DNA of 64,000 nucleotides from Oasisia sp. SBJ-2009 (Eukaryota > Annelida > Polychaeta > Sabellida > Siboglinidae). Every line of letters begins with the position of its first letter. The first letter of the stretch is position 1. A program made the position numbers and the translations under genes. The DNA is taken from contig OZ024854.1 of the NCBI GenBank assembly GCA_964017155.1, positions 45,958,423 through 46,022,422 of the forward strand, in the 5' to 3' direction. The notes below the pieces were generated by a model. The model made no database searches. It was not told the DNA's origin and saw only the letters and a program-made list of their open reading frames with translations. Shown here piece after piece: positions 1 to 12,055 of this stretch.

Positions 1-204
1 AAATGTGTCATCTAGAATTCAGGAGGCTTTTTGCAATACCTGCTTTTCGTACAGAGCAGTGAGAATGGATAGTTTCACAATGGTCACTTTACTACTAAAA
101 GTTACACTGCATTGCAGATTATTGTATTTTTGACTGACATTTCCAAAACGAACAGATAAAAAGGTTAAAACACTACATACCCAAGTATACAAATTATAAA
201 ACAA
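1..204. other. No recognised feature
   Basis: AT-rich; the minus-strand open frame 19-204 has no domain. Confidence 0.4.
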
Positions 205-485
205 TGTTGTTCTTGTGCATCAGTACAGAGAATACGGATTCAAATCCTGTGCTGCTGTGTTGAAGCTTGGACAAGCTTATTCATTCAACGTTGCTTCAGG
301 ATAGCCGTATGAATGAATATCTTGTCAAAGGTAGTGGTGGGTGTTTTAATGGAAGTGGTCTTTGTGCATTAATTGCAGCATGGCTAAATGCTTCCCAAAG
401 AAGTCGGGATAGTGTTTGATTGAACAGGTCTGCCGGAGAGTAGAGTGCGCAGCACTTCGTGATGGATACTGCGTTATATCCCGCT
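205..485 (+). mobile_element. SINE-A, 5'-truncated copy
   Basis: Begins within the tRNA-like head near box B (GGATTCAAATCCTGTGCTG). It continues through the family body (GTGCATTAATTGCAGCATGG, AATGCTTCCCAAAGAAG, TTGAACAGGTCTGCCGG) to GATGGATACTGCGTTATA. Alignable with 51360-51640 over its length. Confidence 0.8.
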
Positions 486-665
486 TACTTTTTACCATTT
501 ACATCTCATTCATTGTCTGCCTTTTTATACTTAGCTAGTGTTCACTTCCTGTTCAGTTTGTTAAATGGGTATGTCTGCTCATTTGTAAGTTTTTCTGCTT
601 AGGGCCTTATGTCTTAGGTGGTTTACCTCCAAACAGCCCAAACTTGGGCTAACGCAGGAATTATC

Positions 666-905
666 CTTCTCTCTAGAATTAGTGAGTCCACTACAGGTTA
701 CACATTTACCCCATGTGTGGGATCTTTTACTTCCCCTGGCATAGACACCAGATAGAAGGGACCACCGGTTTTTAGTGTCTCTTCCAAAAGACACAGGCAA
801 ATGTGAGGTGAACGACATAGCCTAAGTTTCAAAACGGCAGTAGGTGGGATTGAATCACAGTCCCCTCGATTGACAGTCCGACGCTCTACCGCACGACCAC
901 CGCTC
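666..905 (-). mobile_element. SINE-B, tRNA-derived
   Basis: On the minus strand a tRNA-like head (GTGGTCGTGCGGTAGAGCG, then GATTCAATCCCACCT as box B) is followed by a body with ACACTAAAAACCGGTGGTCC, TATGCCAGGGGAAGTAAAAG and GGGTAAATGTGTAACCTG. A second copy at 15333-15545 shares head and body. Different from SINE-A in head and body. Confidence 0.8.
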
Positions 906-1010
906 ATTTATATTGTATCGGCCTCAGATCAGAGCTGTGAAGACTAAAGATAACACGAACACAAAGTAATATACTTCTAAGTAACACCAGGCAACACAAA
1001 TTACCTTACA

Positions 1011-1290
1011 CCAAGGCAATTGATTTAATTAACACTGTTACACTGTTTCACCAACTAATCTACAATTTCCGTATTTCTCCAGTAGCTAGCAGTTGTACGT
1101 AACTACATAATAGGAGAACTCTAAGTCACCACATTTATGTTGGTAGACCAAAGACCATTTTGTCTAAGGATGGGATTGGACACAACAAGACATGAGTGGC
1201 ACATACAATGCCCTAAAATTAGCACGTATGATAGATACGACTATATCTGAAGATCAAGATTGCTGTGGTGTGTTTTCATTGGTTACAACC
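1011..1290. repeat. Dispersed repeat D, unexpanded copy
   Basis: CTACAATTTCCGTATTTCTC, CAGTAGCTAGCAGTTGTACG, CTCTAAGTCACCACATT, then a single GGTAGACCAAAGACCATTTT and GGGATTGGACACAACAAGAC match 5588-6190 on both sides of the minisatellite. Confidence 0.85.
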
Positions 1291-1779
1291 CCACAGCACA
1301 TATCTCGTCTAGCGATCACCGATGGGTTCCAACATCTAAATGTAATCCCTGAGTAGCCATTGCAGTGTTTACAATTTTCTACAAAACGTACACCATCATG
1401 GTGTATTAATTCAAAGTAAACTTGTGCGCAAAAGATCTTTAATATGAGATCAGTATAAAAAAGAAAATTTCATAAACAAATAATTCATACTTATTTATTG
1501 TCTTGTATGCTCAAACGTGAACTTAACATTTGCAGAAACTTGCATCTTAATTTTACCACAAATAAGTGAATGTGACATGCAAAGGCATCCAGTATTGAAT
1601 AATATTTGCAGCATGGCAGAGTAGCATAAGGTCTTTGAGATATACAGCTGTTCGTTTGCCACATCAAAGCCAGCATTTCAGTTTGCTCAGGTGTTTAATG
1701 TCGTTGTTGGTTCACAGAGTTACCTCGGTACAATTTTTCTGTTCCAAAAGTGGGTGTGGCGATATAAACAGTGTACATG

Positions 1780-1893
1780 TATTTTTATTGATTAATGCAA
1801 ATAGTTTGGAGTTTCATCTGTATAAAAGCGGTGATGTTCTGAATTTGGTAATGTCAAAGTACCTGTAATGTTATGCTGATTAAACTTATGCCT
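1780..1893 (+). repeat. Dispersed repeat E, copy 1
   Basis: TTAATGCAAATAGTTTGGAG, TTTCATC, TGTCAAAGTACC and TTAAACTTATGCC are shared with 3556-3665. Function and class unknown. Confidence 0.6.
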
Positions 1894-2965
1894 ATGTACA
1901 GTAGTGATGTAGTACGTAATTTTATAGTGTCTAAAACTACATAATAAAAAATTTGACTAAATTAATAAATTACCTAATAAAATACCTCGCCTTCAGATGT
2001 GAAGATTCAATGGTTGCTAATTGGTTGATTGCCTACATCTGTGCTGTAAGGTAAGCCTGTTTAAATTCAGTGTCAAACTGTGTTTTAAACAATTACTAGG
2101 AGATGAAAATTTGTAACGGTGTAACATCTTAGCTGAATAAAAAATTTAACTTATCAAGATGTTAATTTATACTAACAGGTTTGCTGTTACAGTGATCCAT
2201 AGACGAGTAATTAGGTAACCAGACAATTTTATGCATGACAGTTAACATGTCAAAGTCAGTAATTTCTATAGAAAACATTCCTACGAATATGTCTTCAAGA
2301 CATAATTATGATAGCCATGGAAGAGGCAGACAATCATAAGTGACACCACAGGTATTCGAGAAGCACTTTAGGCGATCGAGCAGTCAAGTATGCACTGATA
2401 AACAGGTGCCTGGAAATGATGGGAATCACTGGTGCATTATTCCTAGAAAAAGTTTCCAGGAAAAACAACATCGTAAACAGTCACAGTGACATTTTGCAGA
2501 GTGCCGTAGTGTCAGAAATATTGCGTCTAAGTAAAAATGTGGACAGATTCGGGTGTGCGGAGTGTTTGTGCTGTGGGATCGACACTACAGCAACTTGGCG
2601 TGTTTTGGATGTTTTCCAATTACGCTAACTTTTTGTCACGGTCTACATCCCTCCGAAACACTACTTTAGTTGTCAGCCAGCGGCCAGACATTGAAACACA
2701 TTTACACGTCTGGTTTCTGCCTTGATACCTCGGTGCTATGGCTGTGGTACGCTTACGTAAACCCCGTGAAAAGAACATTTATAAAATCATGTTCATCCGT
2801 TGTGTGTGTGTCATGATTTGCCAAGCCCCAACAAGGTGTGATAAATGTTCCTGTTGAATTCTCCAGGTATTGTTTAGTGTCTCAACTTCAATAAACTGAT
2901 AACGCATACCATTGAGACATCATCTGATACCTTTTCTAGTTACCTAAGGTATGGTTGGCAGGGCT
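1894..2965. other. No recognised gene
   Basis: Short open frames (2416-2628, 2537-2725) overlap in different phases and lack recognisable motifs. Confidence 0.4.
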
Positions 2966-2969
2966 ATGT

Positions 2970-3062
2970 ACCTATGTCCCTCCCTCCTTCCCTCCTTCCC
3001 TCCCTTCCTCCTTCCCTCCCTCCGTCCCTTCCTCCCTCCCTCCCTGCCTCCCTCCCTCCCTC
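2970..3062. repeat. Pyrimidine (CCCT/CCTT)n tract
   Basis: About 90 bp of TCCC and TTCC units on the + strand; a polypurine/polypyrimidine mirror that could form triplex DNA. Confidence 0.9.
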
Positions 3063-3264
3063 AAATTTGGCAGTGCCTGTTTGCTGCAATGTACTGGCAA
3101 CCGCCATCATGCTTAGGAAATTAGACAATGGCCCATGGCCATGTTGGTCATGTCTTATAATGCTGTCCCATTAGTGTAAAAAGTAAAGGTGTGTTCTCCT
3201 TACAGGGGACCCAGGCCATACAACGGCTCAAAACACCTTACATTGTGCACCTTGGCTGACCTGG

Positions 3265-3430
3265 TCTATCGAACATCATCTTGATTTCTCTGGCACACAT
3301 TCAATCAATCTGCTATTACCATGAAATATTCCTATACAAGGATCCCCCACTGTTTGTAGGCAGGTACTTGCTGACACAGCTGAGTGACCTGCTACAGCGT
3401 AGAGTGAATGAACTGGCCTCATATTCGACA
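3265..3430 (-). mobile_element. SINE-A fragment
   Basis: Degenerate minus-strand copy: AGGTACTTGCTGACACAGCT, GAGTGACCTGCTACAGCG and TAGAGTGAATGAACTGGCC match 24675-24740 of the full copy. The head and tail are lost. Confidence 0.6.
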
Positions 3431-3555
3431 TGCCAGCATGTGAAACACGTGAACCACATGAAAGCAAACATTTAAGTTCTCAGGCATACTATGTTGTTAG
3501 TGACTCATGGAGTTACTTTGTGCAGTTTTACTGCTGTCAGAGACAGAGTACAACT

Positions 3556-3665
3556 GCTTGTATTGGTTAGTGCAAGTAGTTTGGGGTTTCATGCAACCAA
3601 AATGCTTTGACAGTCTGAATTTTATAATCTCAAAGTACCACTAATTTGAAAGTTTAAACTTGTGC
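3556..3665 (+). repeat. Dispersed repeat E, copy 2
   Basis: GGTTAGTGCAAGTAGTTTGG, GGTTTCAT, TCTCAAAGTACC and TTTAAACTTGTGCC parallel 1780-1893. Confidence 0.6.
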
Positions 3666-3894
3666 CATTGTCCACATTGGTGTGGTGTGTGTAGCACTGC
3701 AAATTATGTAAAACTTCAATTTTACTGATTGACTTATAAACCCTTGTGTACGCCCTTGAAATACTCCCTGTTGTATGGATGTGTGTCCAAGGTCGCATAA
3801 GCCATTGAAATACAACCCATTATGGTAGGAGTGTGAGCCCAATGATTAGATTGTAGTTGTGGGGTGGGAGCAGGGAGCGGGGAGCGGGGGTAGG

Positions 3895-4903
3895 GGGTAG
3901 AGGGTGTCTCCTAGATCTTCAGTAATCTGTCTGAGTGCTCAGGGAGCGGGGGGCAGGGGGTAGAGGGTGTCTCCTAGATCTTCAGTAATCTGTCTGAGTG
4001 CTCAGGGAGCGGGGGTAGAGTGTGTCTCCTAGATCTTCAGTAATCTGTCTGAGTGCTCAGGGAGCGGGGGTAGAGTGTGTCTCCTAGATCTTCAGTAATC
4101 TGTCTGAGTGCTCAGGGAGCGGGGGTAGAGTGTGTCTCCTAGATCTTCAGTAATCTGTCTGAGTGCTCAGGGAGCAGGGGGTAGAGTGTGTCTCCTAGAT
4201 CTTCAGTAATCTGTCTGAGTGCTCAGGGAGCAGGGGGTAGAGTGTGTCTCCTAGATCTTCAGTAATCTGTCTGAGTGCTCAGGGAGCAGGGGGTAGAGTG
4301 TGTCTCCTAGATCTTCAGTAATCTGTCTGAGCGCTCAGGGAGCAGGGGGTAGAGTGTGTCTCCTAGATCTTCAGTAATCTGTCTGAGCGCTCAGGGAGCA
4401 GGGGGTAGAGTGTGTCTCCTAGATCTTCAGTAATCTGTCTGAGCGCTCAGGGAGCAGGGGGTAGAGTGTGTCTCCTGTATCTTCAGTAATCTGTCTGAGC
4501 ACTCAGGGAGCAGGGGGTAGAGTGGGTCTCCTGTATCTTCAGTAATCTGTCTGAGCGCTCAGGGAGCAGGGGGTAGAGTGTGTCTCCTGTATCTTCAGTA
4601 ATCTGTCTGAGCGCTCAGGGAGCAGGGGGTAGAGTGTGTCACCTGTATCTTCAGTAATCTGTCTGAGCGCTCAGAGAGCAGGGGGTAGAGTGGGTCTCCT
4701 GTATCTTCAGTAATCTGTCTGAGCGCTCAGGGAGCAGGGGGTAGAGTGGGTCTCCTGTATCTTCAGTAATCAGTCTGAGCGCTCAGGGAGCAGGGGTAGA
4801 GTGTGTCTCCTGTATCTTCAGTAATCAGTCTGAGCACTCAGGGAGCAGGGGTAGAGTGTGTCTCCTGTATCTTCAGTAATCAGTCTGAGCACTCAGGGAG
4901 CAC
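3895..4903. repeat. 56-bp minisatellite, about 18 units
   Basis: Unit CTCCTAGATCTTCAGTAATC, TGTCTGAGTGCTCAGGGAGC, AGGGGGTAGAGTGTGT. Variants are ordered along the array: GAGTGCTC changes to GAGCGCTC near 4330, TAGATCTT to TGTATCTT near 4470, and CTGTCTGAG to CAGTCTGAG near 4770. Confidence 0.96.
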
Positions 4904-5587
4904 GTGTGTAAATGTGCCTGTTGGAAGTCAGAAGAACATTTTTAGGTCCATATTTTCCCTAGCAATCGGTAATTTGTCTTGTAATCTGTACTGTAGTTGT
5001 ATGTTTACTGTAGGAAATTGAGGGTGAAAATTGACACCAATAACTCATTTAATAAAAAGGGCATGGTTCGCCTTCAGTGTTGATGTTTTTGTATGTTATC
5101 TATACACATACACTGAGACTAACATGTTTGCATCCATTGGTGATTTGATATATTTTTGGAAACATGAAGAGCTGACAGATCGTGTCACTAACACTTTTGG
5201 TACCTATTTCCATGCAAACATAATATTATAAATACTGAAGTCACGTGCAATGTGATACCATAGATTATACTATGATGGCACTCTGGTGCCGGTTGGATGT
5301 GTATTTATGTGGGGCTGACTGTCAGCATCTGTTTACACATCGTATACACCTAACTAGCCATGCCCTGGTACCACCAGTAGTTGAAAGCAATTAATATGCA
5401 TGGATAGTCAGTTGTCAACTTGATATTTACCAGCATATTACAGTGTGACATGGGGTATTACCAGTTTTTATGCCACTGAGGATTAGATTGCTTTGTTGGT
5501 TTTTGATAATCACCACGATAGATGCATCTTCCTAAAGAATGAACCTCCTGGCAAGAGTCTTGTTTCCGAGTTAAGAATCGTAATTAA
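4904..5587. other. No recognised gene
   Basis: AT-rich sequence between the 56-bp array and dispersed repeat D. Confidence 0.4.
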
Positions 5588-6190
5588 ATTTAATTAACAG
5601 TTACAATGTTTCACTAAATAATCTACAATTTCCGTATATCTCCAGTAGCTAGCAGTTGTATGTAACTACATAAATAGATAACTCTAAGTCACCACATCTG
5701 TGTTCATGTTGTGGTTATGTCACCATGGTAGATCAAAGACCATGTTGTGGTTATGTCACCAAGGTAGATCAAAGACCATGTTGTGGTTATGTCACCATGG
5801 TAGATCAAAGACCATGTTGTGGTTATGTCACCATGGTAGATCAAAGACCATGTTGTGGTTATGTCACCATGGTAGATCAAAGACCATGTTGTGGTTATGT
5901 CACCATGGTAGATCAAAGACCATGTTGTGGTTATGTCACCATGGTAGATCAAAGACCATGTTGTGGTTATGTCACCATGGTAGATCAAAGACCATGTTGT
6001 GGTTATGTCATCATGGTAGATCAAAGACCATGTTGTGGTTATGTCATCATGGTAGATCAAAGACCATGTTGTCTGAGGAAGTGATTGGACACGACAAGGC
6101 ATGAGGGACACATACAATGCCATCAAATTAACATGTTTGATAGATACGATTATATCTGAAGATTAAGAATCCTTTGTACACAAGCGCACT
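5588..6190. repeat. Dispersed repeat D, copy carrying the 36-bp expansion
   Basis: The same left flank (TCTACAATTTCCGTATATCT) and right flank (GTGATTGGACACGACAAGGC, ATAGATACGATTATATCTGA) as 1011-1290, with the 36-bp array in between. Confidence 0.85.
5700..6080. repeat. 36-bp minisatellite, about 10.5 units
   Basis: Unit CCATGTTGTGGTTATGTCAC, CATGGTAGATCAAAGA, almost perfect. Because 36 is a multiple of three it is open in several frames on both strands (repeats such as RSKTMLWLCHHG). It lies inside a dispersed repeat whose other copy at 1011-1290 has no expansion. Confidence 0.97.
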
Positions 6191-7180
6191 ATGGTGGGTT
6201 TTATTCTGTGAAGGCATGACACCGTATAGGCATTTGTCAGATATACAACATCAAAATCATGTTTAAAAACTGGGGCAAATGTACACATTGTTTTCCTTAG
6301 TTTGTTTGCATTGTGAGTTCAATATCATCCACTTATTAAGTTATGATTGATTTAGTTATACCGCCATCCCTTTACATTTGGCACTGAGGTGATTAGGATT
6401 AGGAAGAAAGTTCACAAGCTACGTGGCTGATCTCATCTGTAAGGGTGATATACGTTAATCTTGAGACACGTGGAATGTCTAGTGTCAAGTCAGTTTCGCA
6501 TTCACATAAAGCCTATACTACAACCTCCTCATAAGTAGCACCAATATTGGCAGTGGTATGTAGAGAGAAAAACAGGTTGTCTTTCGTGGCAGAAAAACTG
6601 AAAATTGACACTGGAAGAGCAATCAGCCTTGAAAGTTAGGAGCAGCAGGTTAAATTGATAGGCTTTAAGAGTAGGAGAAGAACTCAGAAAGAATTCTCTT
6701 GGTTTAGTAGATCATAAGTGCTGAGAAAGTAAATTGTTTGTTGCGAATGCTGCCATCTGGTGTCCAATGTTTTTTTTATATATAATATGACAACATAACA
6801 ACAAAAGTAATTAATAAATCATGGAGGGTCTTGGAGGGACATAGGTTTATCAAGAAAATTTAAAGTTTCATGCTATTTGACTTTAAAAATGTATTGTCCA
6901 TGGACACAAAAATTCTGTTATGCTAAGATTTAAAACAGGTCAATTTTGAAAAAGATTGTTAGTAGAAAAAGCAGTGCAAACTTCATCAAAGAAACAGGAA
7001 CCATCAGCTTAAACCTTATTCACAGACATGTGACAGCAGTAGATAAGATCACTGAAGAAGGTATTCCTGTGTGCTAGTTATTTATGACGCTCAAATAATA
7101 CCATAAATAGTTAGGTATGACATATTTTCAAAATTCTTTAGTTCTCAAGGTATATAACCTTTTGTGAACTAGAACAACGA
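6191..7180. other. No recognised feature
   Basis: AT-rich. A TGCCATCTGGTGTCC near 6751 is a weak CTCF-like match only. Confidence 0.4.
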
Positions 7181-7900
7181 AACTATGTCCGTCTTTTCGA
7201 CTGAAAGCATCCGGCCGACATTGAAAGACTCCAATGCGCTCGGGTGTCAGTATTTAACCCGTCAGATCAACCTACTGACAGGTCTGACTTGAAGGCACCG
7301 GTACCGACAGCAACGAGAACAAGGAAAAACAGCTTTTTTACCGGATCTGAGATCCCACTCCCCTCTTCCTAACACCGAGTTTAACCATCGGTAAAACTAG
7401 CCCACCGAAGTCGACTTAATTGCGGTGGTCACAGACAGCGCGACATACCTTGAGCGTTGATCCCGGCTCCGTTACGGCCGTGACATGAATCGTAGAGACG
7501 CGTCACGTCGTTGCACGCACTGTTGTCTCACAAAGGGATTTCAGTCTGACTGGATACCGCTGCGAGTTATTTAAATAATAAGCGGGCATCGGCACGTGAC
7601 TGTCTGTCCCCAGTCTTCCCCTCCGGCCAGACTACGTGAAACTGTTGGCCGTGTCCTTAAAACTAAGAACAAGCGAACCAGTCATCTGTGCGTGCATGTG
7701 TGTGTACATTTGCTCCAGCTGTGTGCCGTACACTGATCGCTCCCGGTGGTGCCCGACTACTGGCATATTTACCCCGTGTCGGCGACGTTTTATCCCTCCG
7801 AGCACGGCACCGCATAGTCTCCTCTTGTAAAATACCCACAATTCCTAGCGCCTTCCCACGAACCACTTGTTGTTTGGGAAGGTAGACGTGGGATGTTACA
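7181..7900. promoter_or_regulatory. CpG-richer unique stretch, possible promoter or enhancer
   Basis: Many CpG sites (CCGGCCGACATT, GCGCTCGG, ACGCGTCACGTCGTTGCACG, CCTCCGAGCACGGCACCGC) in a neighbourhood that has few. No dispersed repeat recognised. Overlapping open frames on both strands lack domains. It could be a 5' region of an unseen gene. Confidence 0.3.
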
Positions 7901-8129
7901 CGCACTAAAAATATGGGCAAATTTTTTCGCATGGTTTTTAGCTAATATGTGATGTTTTTAGTTAGTACGACTGGAAAAAACATTGATTGTAATTCCATAT
8001 GATATGGGATTATCGGTATCAAACACGTTGTAATAAAAATGTTCGGTGTAAAAACATCTGTTTCACCATCTTGGAGGCAAACAGTAGTAATAACACCATG
8101 ATGAAGAAAGGAAACTCACAAGTCATAGA

Positions 8130-8345
8130 GACTATTATAAAAGTTTAATAATAATAATAATGACTTCTTTTGAACCAATATACTCGAAGATCAAGCTCAG
8201 TGGTGCGACAATACCAAGGGATTAAGCAAACTCGGTATTGTTAAACAGTGCGTGAGTTGTCAATGGATGGATGAAGAAGCTACGGAGGATAGGCAGCATT
8301 AAAGAGATAGGTTTTTAGACGTCGGCGGAATGAAACTATATTACC
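8130..8345 (-). mobile_element. LINE 3' end, same family as 52150-52470
   Basis: Read on the minus strand it contains AAAACCTATCTCTTTAATGC, TTGCTTAATCCCTTGGTATT, GTCGCACCACTGAGCTTGAT and ends in (ATT)n, matching 52290-52460. The + strand therefore begins with AATAATAATAATAATGAC. Confidence 0.75.
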
Positions 8346-9091
8346 TTTTCATTTAACACTGGCATACTAAACATATTTGATAAAGATCCTGTGTTTCTCT
8401 ATTTCGATTTCGATTATTTTTCGATTAAAATACATTTCCAGGTCATTGCAAACATGCAACACTTTAAAGGTGCAATGTCTGCGCCCAGCATGCTCATTCA
8501 GGGGGGGTAGAGCCACCAGGGAGGGAGGGGACCAGGGGAGAGAACGTGTGTGCCTCGGGCCGAACAATAGGTACGGTTGTATTACAACGTCTGCAACGAC
8601 CGAGTCAGTGGCCCCGTAGTCAGAACCAGCGCGTTCTCATCAGTCGGCCAACACCTTTAATCACACCGCACAGCCACACGACTGAGTGTCGGGGAGCATT
8701 AGCCCGCGATGAAACACCTTCAAGACTAGACATCACTACGCCTAATTGTGTTCATTTACGCATTGCGGCTGGGCCGAGTTACACGCATCTACACACAATC
8801 AAATCAGTTACAATTACTTCCTGTTACAAAGACTCGATTATAGTTACACCCCTGAAACATCCGAATGAGTTACAGTGCCACCATTTTTGTCGCAGTTACA
8901 GCGAGAAATTTAACTGTTTGTTAAATACGTATTTTGTGTGTTTTAATAATTTTATGGCTGAATTTTGGTGATTGATATAGTGTGTGAAGCCACACTTTTG
9001 ATAGTTGTATCAGGTTAGGTTTGTTACATGAACAAATACTGCTATTAATCATAGTTGATCTCAATGTAATCATTATAGTAGCAAGCACAGG
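8346..9091. other. No recognised gene; 141-codon open frame
   Basis: The + frame 8546-8971 is open but has no domain, no codon-use signal and no splice partners I can see. Confidence 0.35.
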
Positions 9092-9215
<124 letters not shown>

Positions 9216-9985
9216 TAATAGCTTTATAGAAAAATTGAACCAAGTAAGAGAAATATTATTACAAATACCTTATTTCATCTGTAATTCACAGAGCACTGTC
9301 ACACATGTAGTGAAATACGTCAATAACTGCCTGTTACACGACTCAGATAAGTTTTATATCAACTCCATGAGTGTCACAGGAAGTGATGTGTGGTCATGAT
9401 TAAGTGGTCATAGCGGTACTTAGCCACCCCCAACTTATGGGTCAGTGACCTCTTACAGGTCAGCGCCCTTTTTGAAACATAAGTGCTGTGGGTGTTTTGG
9501 CTAACAAGTGCAGGCCCGTGTGCGTTCTGCTCCAGCCACTTGTGCAGGTAACACACTGGTGGCATTCAGAAAGTTTGTTGATCGTACCATTCTTGAAAGA
9601 TGTTTGCGCAAATATGCAGAAGCCAAAATAACTAACGGGGCATGACTACATACCTTACGGGCATTTACTTAGTGCAGCTTAGAGTGATTCATTGGTTACA
9701 CATTGGGCCAGTCATTCATGACATATATAATTTTTTTTTATGCTATCAATTAGTCTCAATACATTTTAAGCTTGATCTTTGCGTGGCACGTGGATTGTGG
9801 TCGAGTTTTATCTGTTACATTCAGGCATGATTCAGCTATCCTCCAGAAAATGGTTTCAGACATCTTATCAGCAACTACCGTAAGATCAATGTTTTTGACC
9901 CTTATTGTAATTTTTATTAAATGTGAAAATTATCATAAAAATAGTTATCGTGACTGAAGCTGAATAGTTCTTTAATTTTATGGTT

Positions 9986-10260
9986 AGGGCTTTATGCAGG
10001 ATCAAATTATTGCCAGCACACATATTTTGTGGACACGTAGATGTTAACTGTTAAGCCAGTTTACAAACTTTAAAATGTGTCTGATGACTGGAAATGGACT
10101 ACAAGCACACATGTGACACCATTTACACTCACTTCTAAGGCAGAACTGACATCTATGGTTTTGGAGACCTTTTTGTTTTGCTCCTTCATTTCTTTTCCCG
10201 TCCCACCCGTCCACCCACATTTCAACCCAATGGTTTTTACCCGTCTCTGCATAAAGCTAT
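9986..10260 (+). mobile_element. hAT-like MITE, family C
   Basis: AGGGCTTTATGCAGGATC to CTGCATAAAGCTAT with the family body (GATGTTAACTGTTAAGCC, GACACCATTTACACTCACTT). The flanks TTTTATGG and ATTTGTGG match only six of eight, so the duplication has decayed. It encodes part of a 136-codon open frame that I reject as a gene. Confidence 0.82.
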
Positions 10261-10858
10261 ATTTGTGGTCTAAATGTCATGTTTATCGACATCGTGCTAA
10301 AAGCAACATCACTGTCAGCATACCTAAGGCGACAGGCCGGGATCTCTATAGGGTTGATGGAGCAAGTGAAGGGTGTAGTTATGGTGGGGAAGACGTCTCC
10401 TCAAATTCCCTCTTATGTCTTCTCGGGTTCCTAAATCATCCGACGGGGCTTCATGGAGAGATAAACGTTGGCAATTCTTGTGATTAAGGTGTTTAGTGAG
10501 GCTGGTGTTCAGTGTCGACCTGTCTGTATAACAGGATCCGAGTGATGAGTTTCCAGCAGATGGTTTCATGTCGGATGCTGTTAGAATATCTGGGATTAAT
10601 TAATCAGATACACGCGTCCTATAAACAAGTGTTTCCCCAGTGATAAGTAAACATGTTTCAAGGTACCTAGTACCCAGGGGCGTGTTGGAAAGTGGAGATC
10701 CCCACTCTGTGTAGCCAGTGTTTGTTCAGTGATTTTTTATTCGCTTGCCCGGGCACAAGTGTGCGCAGTCTTGTTAAATGTAATTTGAAGACGCTAAGCG
10801 TTGCACCTGTAGTTTTAGAAGTCACATTGCGTTACGTTTCTTTGTCCATAGATAATTT

Positions 10859-10970
10859 CATGACTGTGTGACACTGTGTGTGACACTGTGTGACACTGTG
10901 TGTGACATTAAGTGTGACACTGTGTGTGACACTGTGTGTGACATTGTGTGTGACACTGTGTTCACATGAT
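10859..10970. repeat. GTGTGACACT tandem repeat
   Basis: Irregular units of 10-14 bp built on TGTGTGACACTG. Confidence 0.9.
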
Positions 10971-11019
10971 ATTTATATGATTTCATAAAATTCACTATAA
11001 TAGGGAGATTAAAACCATT

Positions 11020-11440
11020 CATTTAGTCAACATCGATGATGATGTGCAGTGCTTGCAATAGTCAGACAGTGGCCTGGAATATAGACAGAGAAACGAGGCA
11101 GTTCCACGAGGACCTAAACAGCCTCACACGGGGATTGTTTGTACTCGGTTTAAACCACAGCTACACATCCAGAAATGTGTTACACAAACATAGTGCTGCA
11201 AATACACGAGTTAGCCAATTTTAGTGATTATATTTGCCAAGAAGTTAATGCAATTACACACCCAGAAGTGTTTACATGAATGTAGTACCTAGAATACACA
11301 CGTTAACCAATTTTAGTGATGTTATTTGCCAAGTTGTGACCGTTTCGAGGCAGTTACACATCCGCTGGTGTCTCACACGAATGCAGCGCGTAAAAATACA
11401 CGAGTTAACTGATTTTAGTGATTTTCTGTGCCGAGACCTA
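11020..11440. repeat. Dispersed repeat F with internal ~105-bp tandem structure, copy 1
   Basis: GTGGCCTGGAATATAGACAG, CGAGGACCTAAACAGCCTC, then three imperfect units with ACACATCCAGAAATGTGTTA, ACACGAGTTAGCCAATTTTA, GTGAT-x-ATATTTGCC. A two-unit copy lies at 20330-20625. The 122-codon open frame here (11276-11644) is built from these units plus unique sequence. Confidence 0.8.
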
Positions 11441-12055
11441 CCAGCCTTGAGACAGGTTGGAATGTTTAACCAGTCCTGCTTTTTGGCAGCGAGACAATAC
11501 GATATGACGAGGCATAGATATTTACGTGGTGACATTCCCAAGGTACAAGCAGGCGTAGTAATATTTTTGAGAAACCTGCCAAGTTTGAGGGGAAGCGTGT
11601 TTGTGACAAGACAAGGGAATGTGAGTGTGACTAGACATGTTTAGCACATTTGTAGCAGTGTGTCGTACCGCTACTTAGAGATTACTCTTAGGCAATGGCA
11701 GAGTAAATTAAGAGGGATTAATTTTGTATCATTATAAGTAAATATAAATAAACACACTTATATAAAGTCCGATATGTACAAACTTTAGTTTACACTTCAA
11801 AATAAATGTAATAAATTAACAGCCAAAGTATAATAAAACTAAAGATACAAACCAAGCACCATGTTTCTCCCTTAAACTCTCCACCCGAACTAACCTGTTT
11901 GCTGTCTCAGTCTCTGGCCCAAAAGCCACTTGTCTTCCCCTGGCCTGGCATTTACACCCCTCCCTATCTGTGGGAAACCTTTGTTTCATTAACTATTACA
12001 CATCCTCTCTGGTGGGCCTCACTCAACACTGACACACCACCAGCAGGAAACCCCT

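Noticed and set aside
5704..6126. Repetitive proteins of 119-140 codons on both strands
   Set aside because: 36-bp minisatellite artefact inside a dispersed repeat whose other copy lacks it.
8546..8971. A 141-codon + open frame
   Set aside because: No domain, and it overlaps another frame on the same strand in CpG-mixed sequence; no support as an exon.
10077..10487. A 136-codon + open frame
   Set aside because: More than a third is family-C MITE, and the rest has no recognisable motif.
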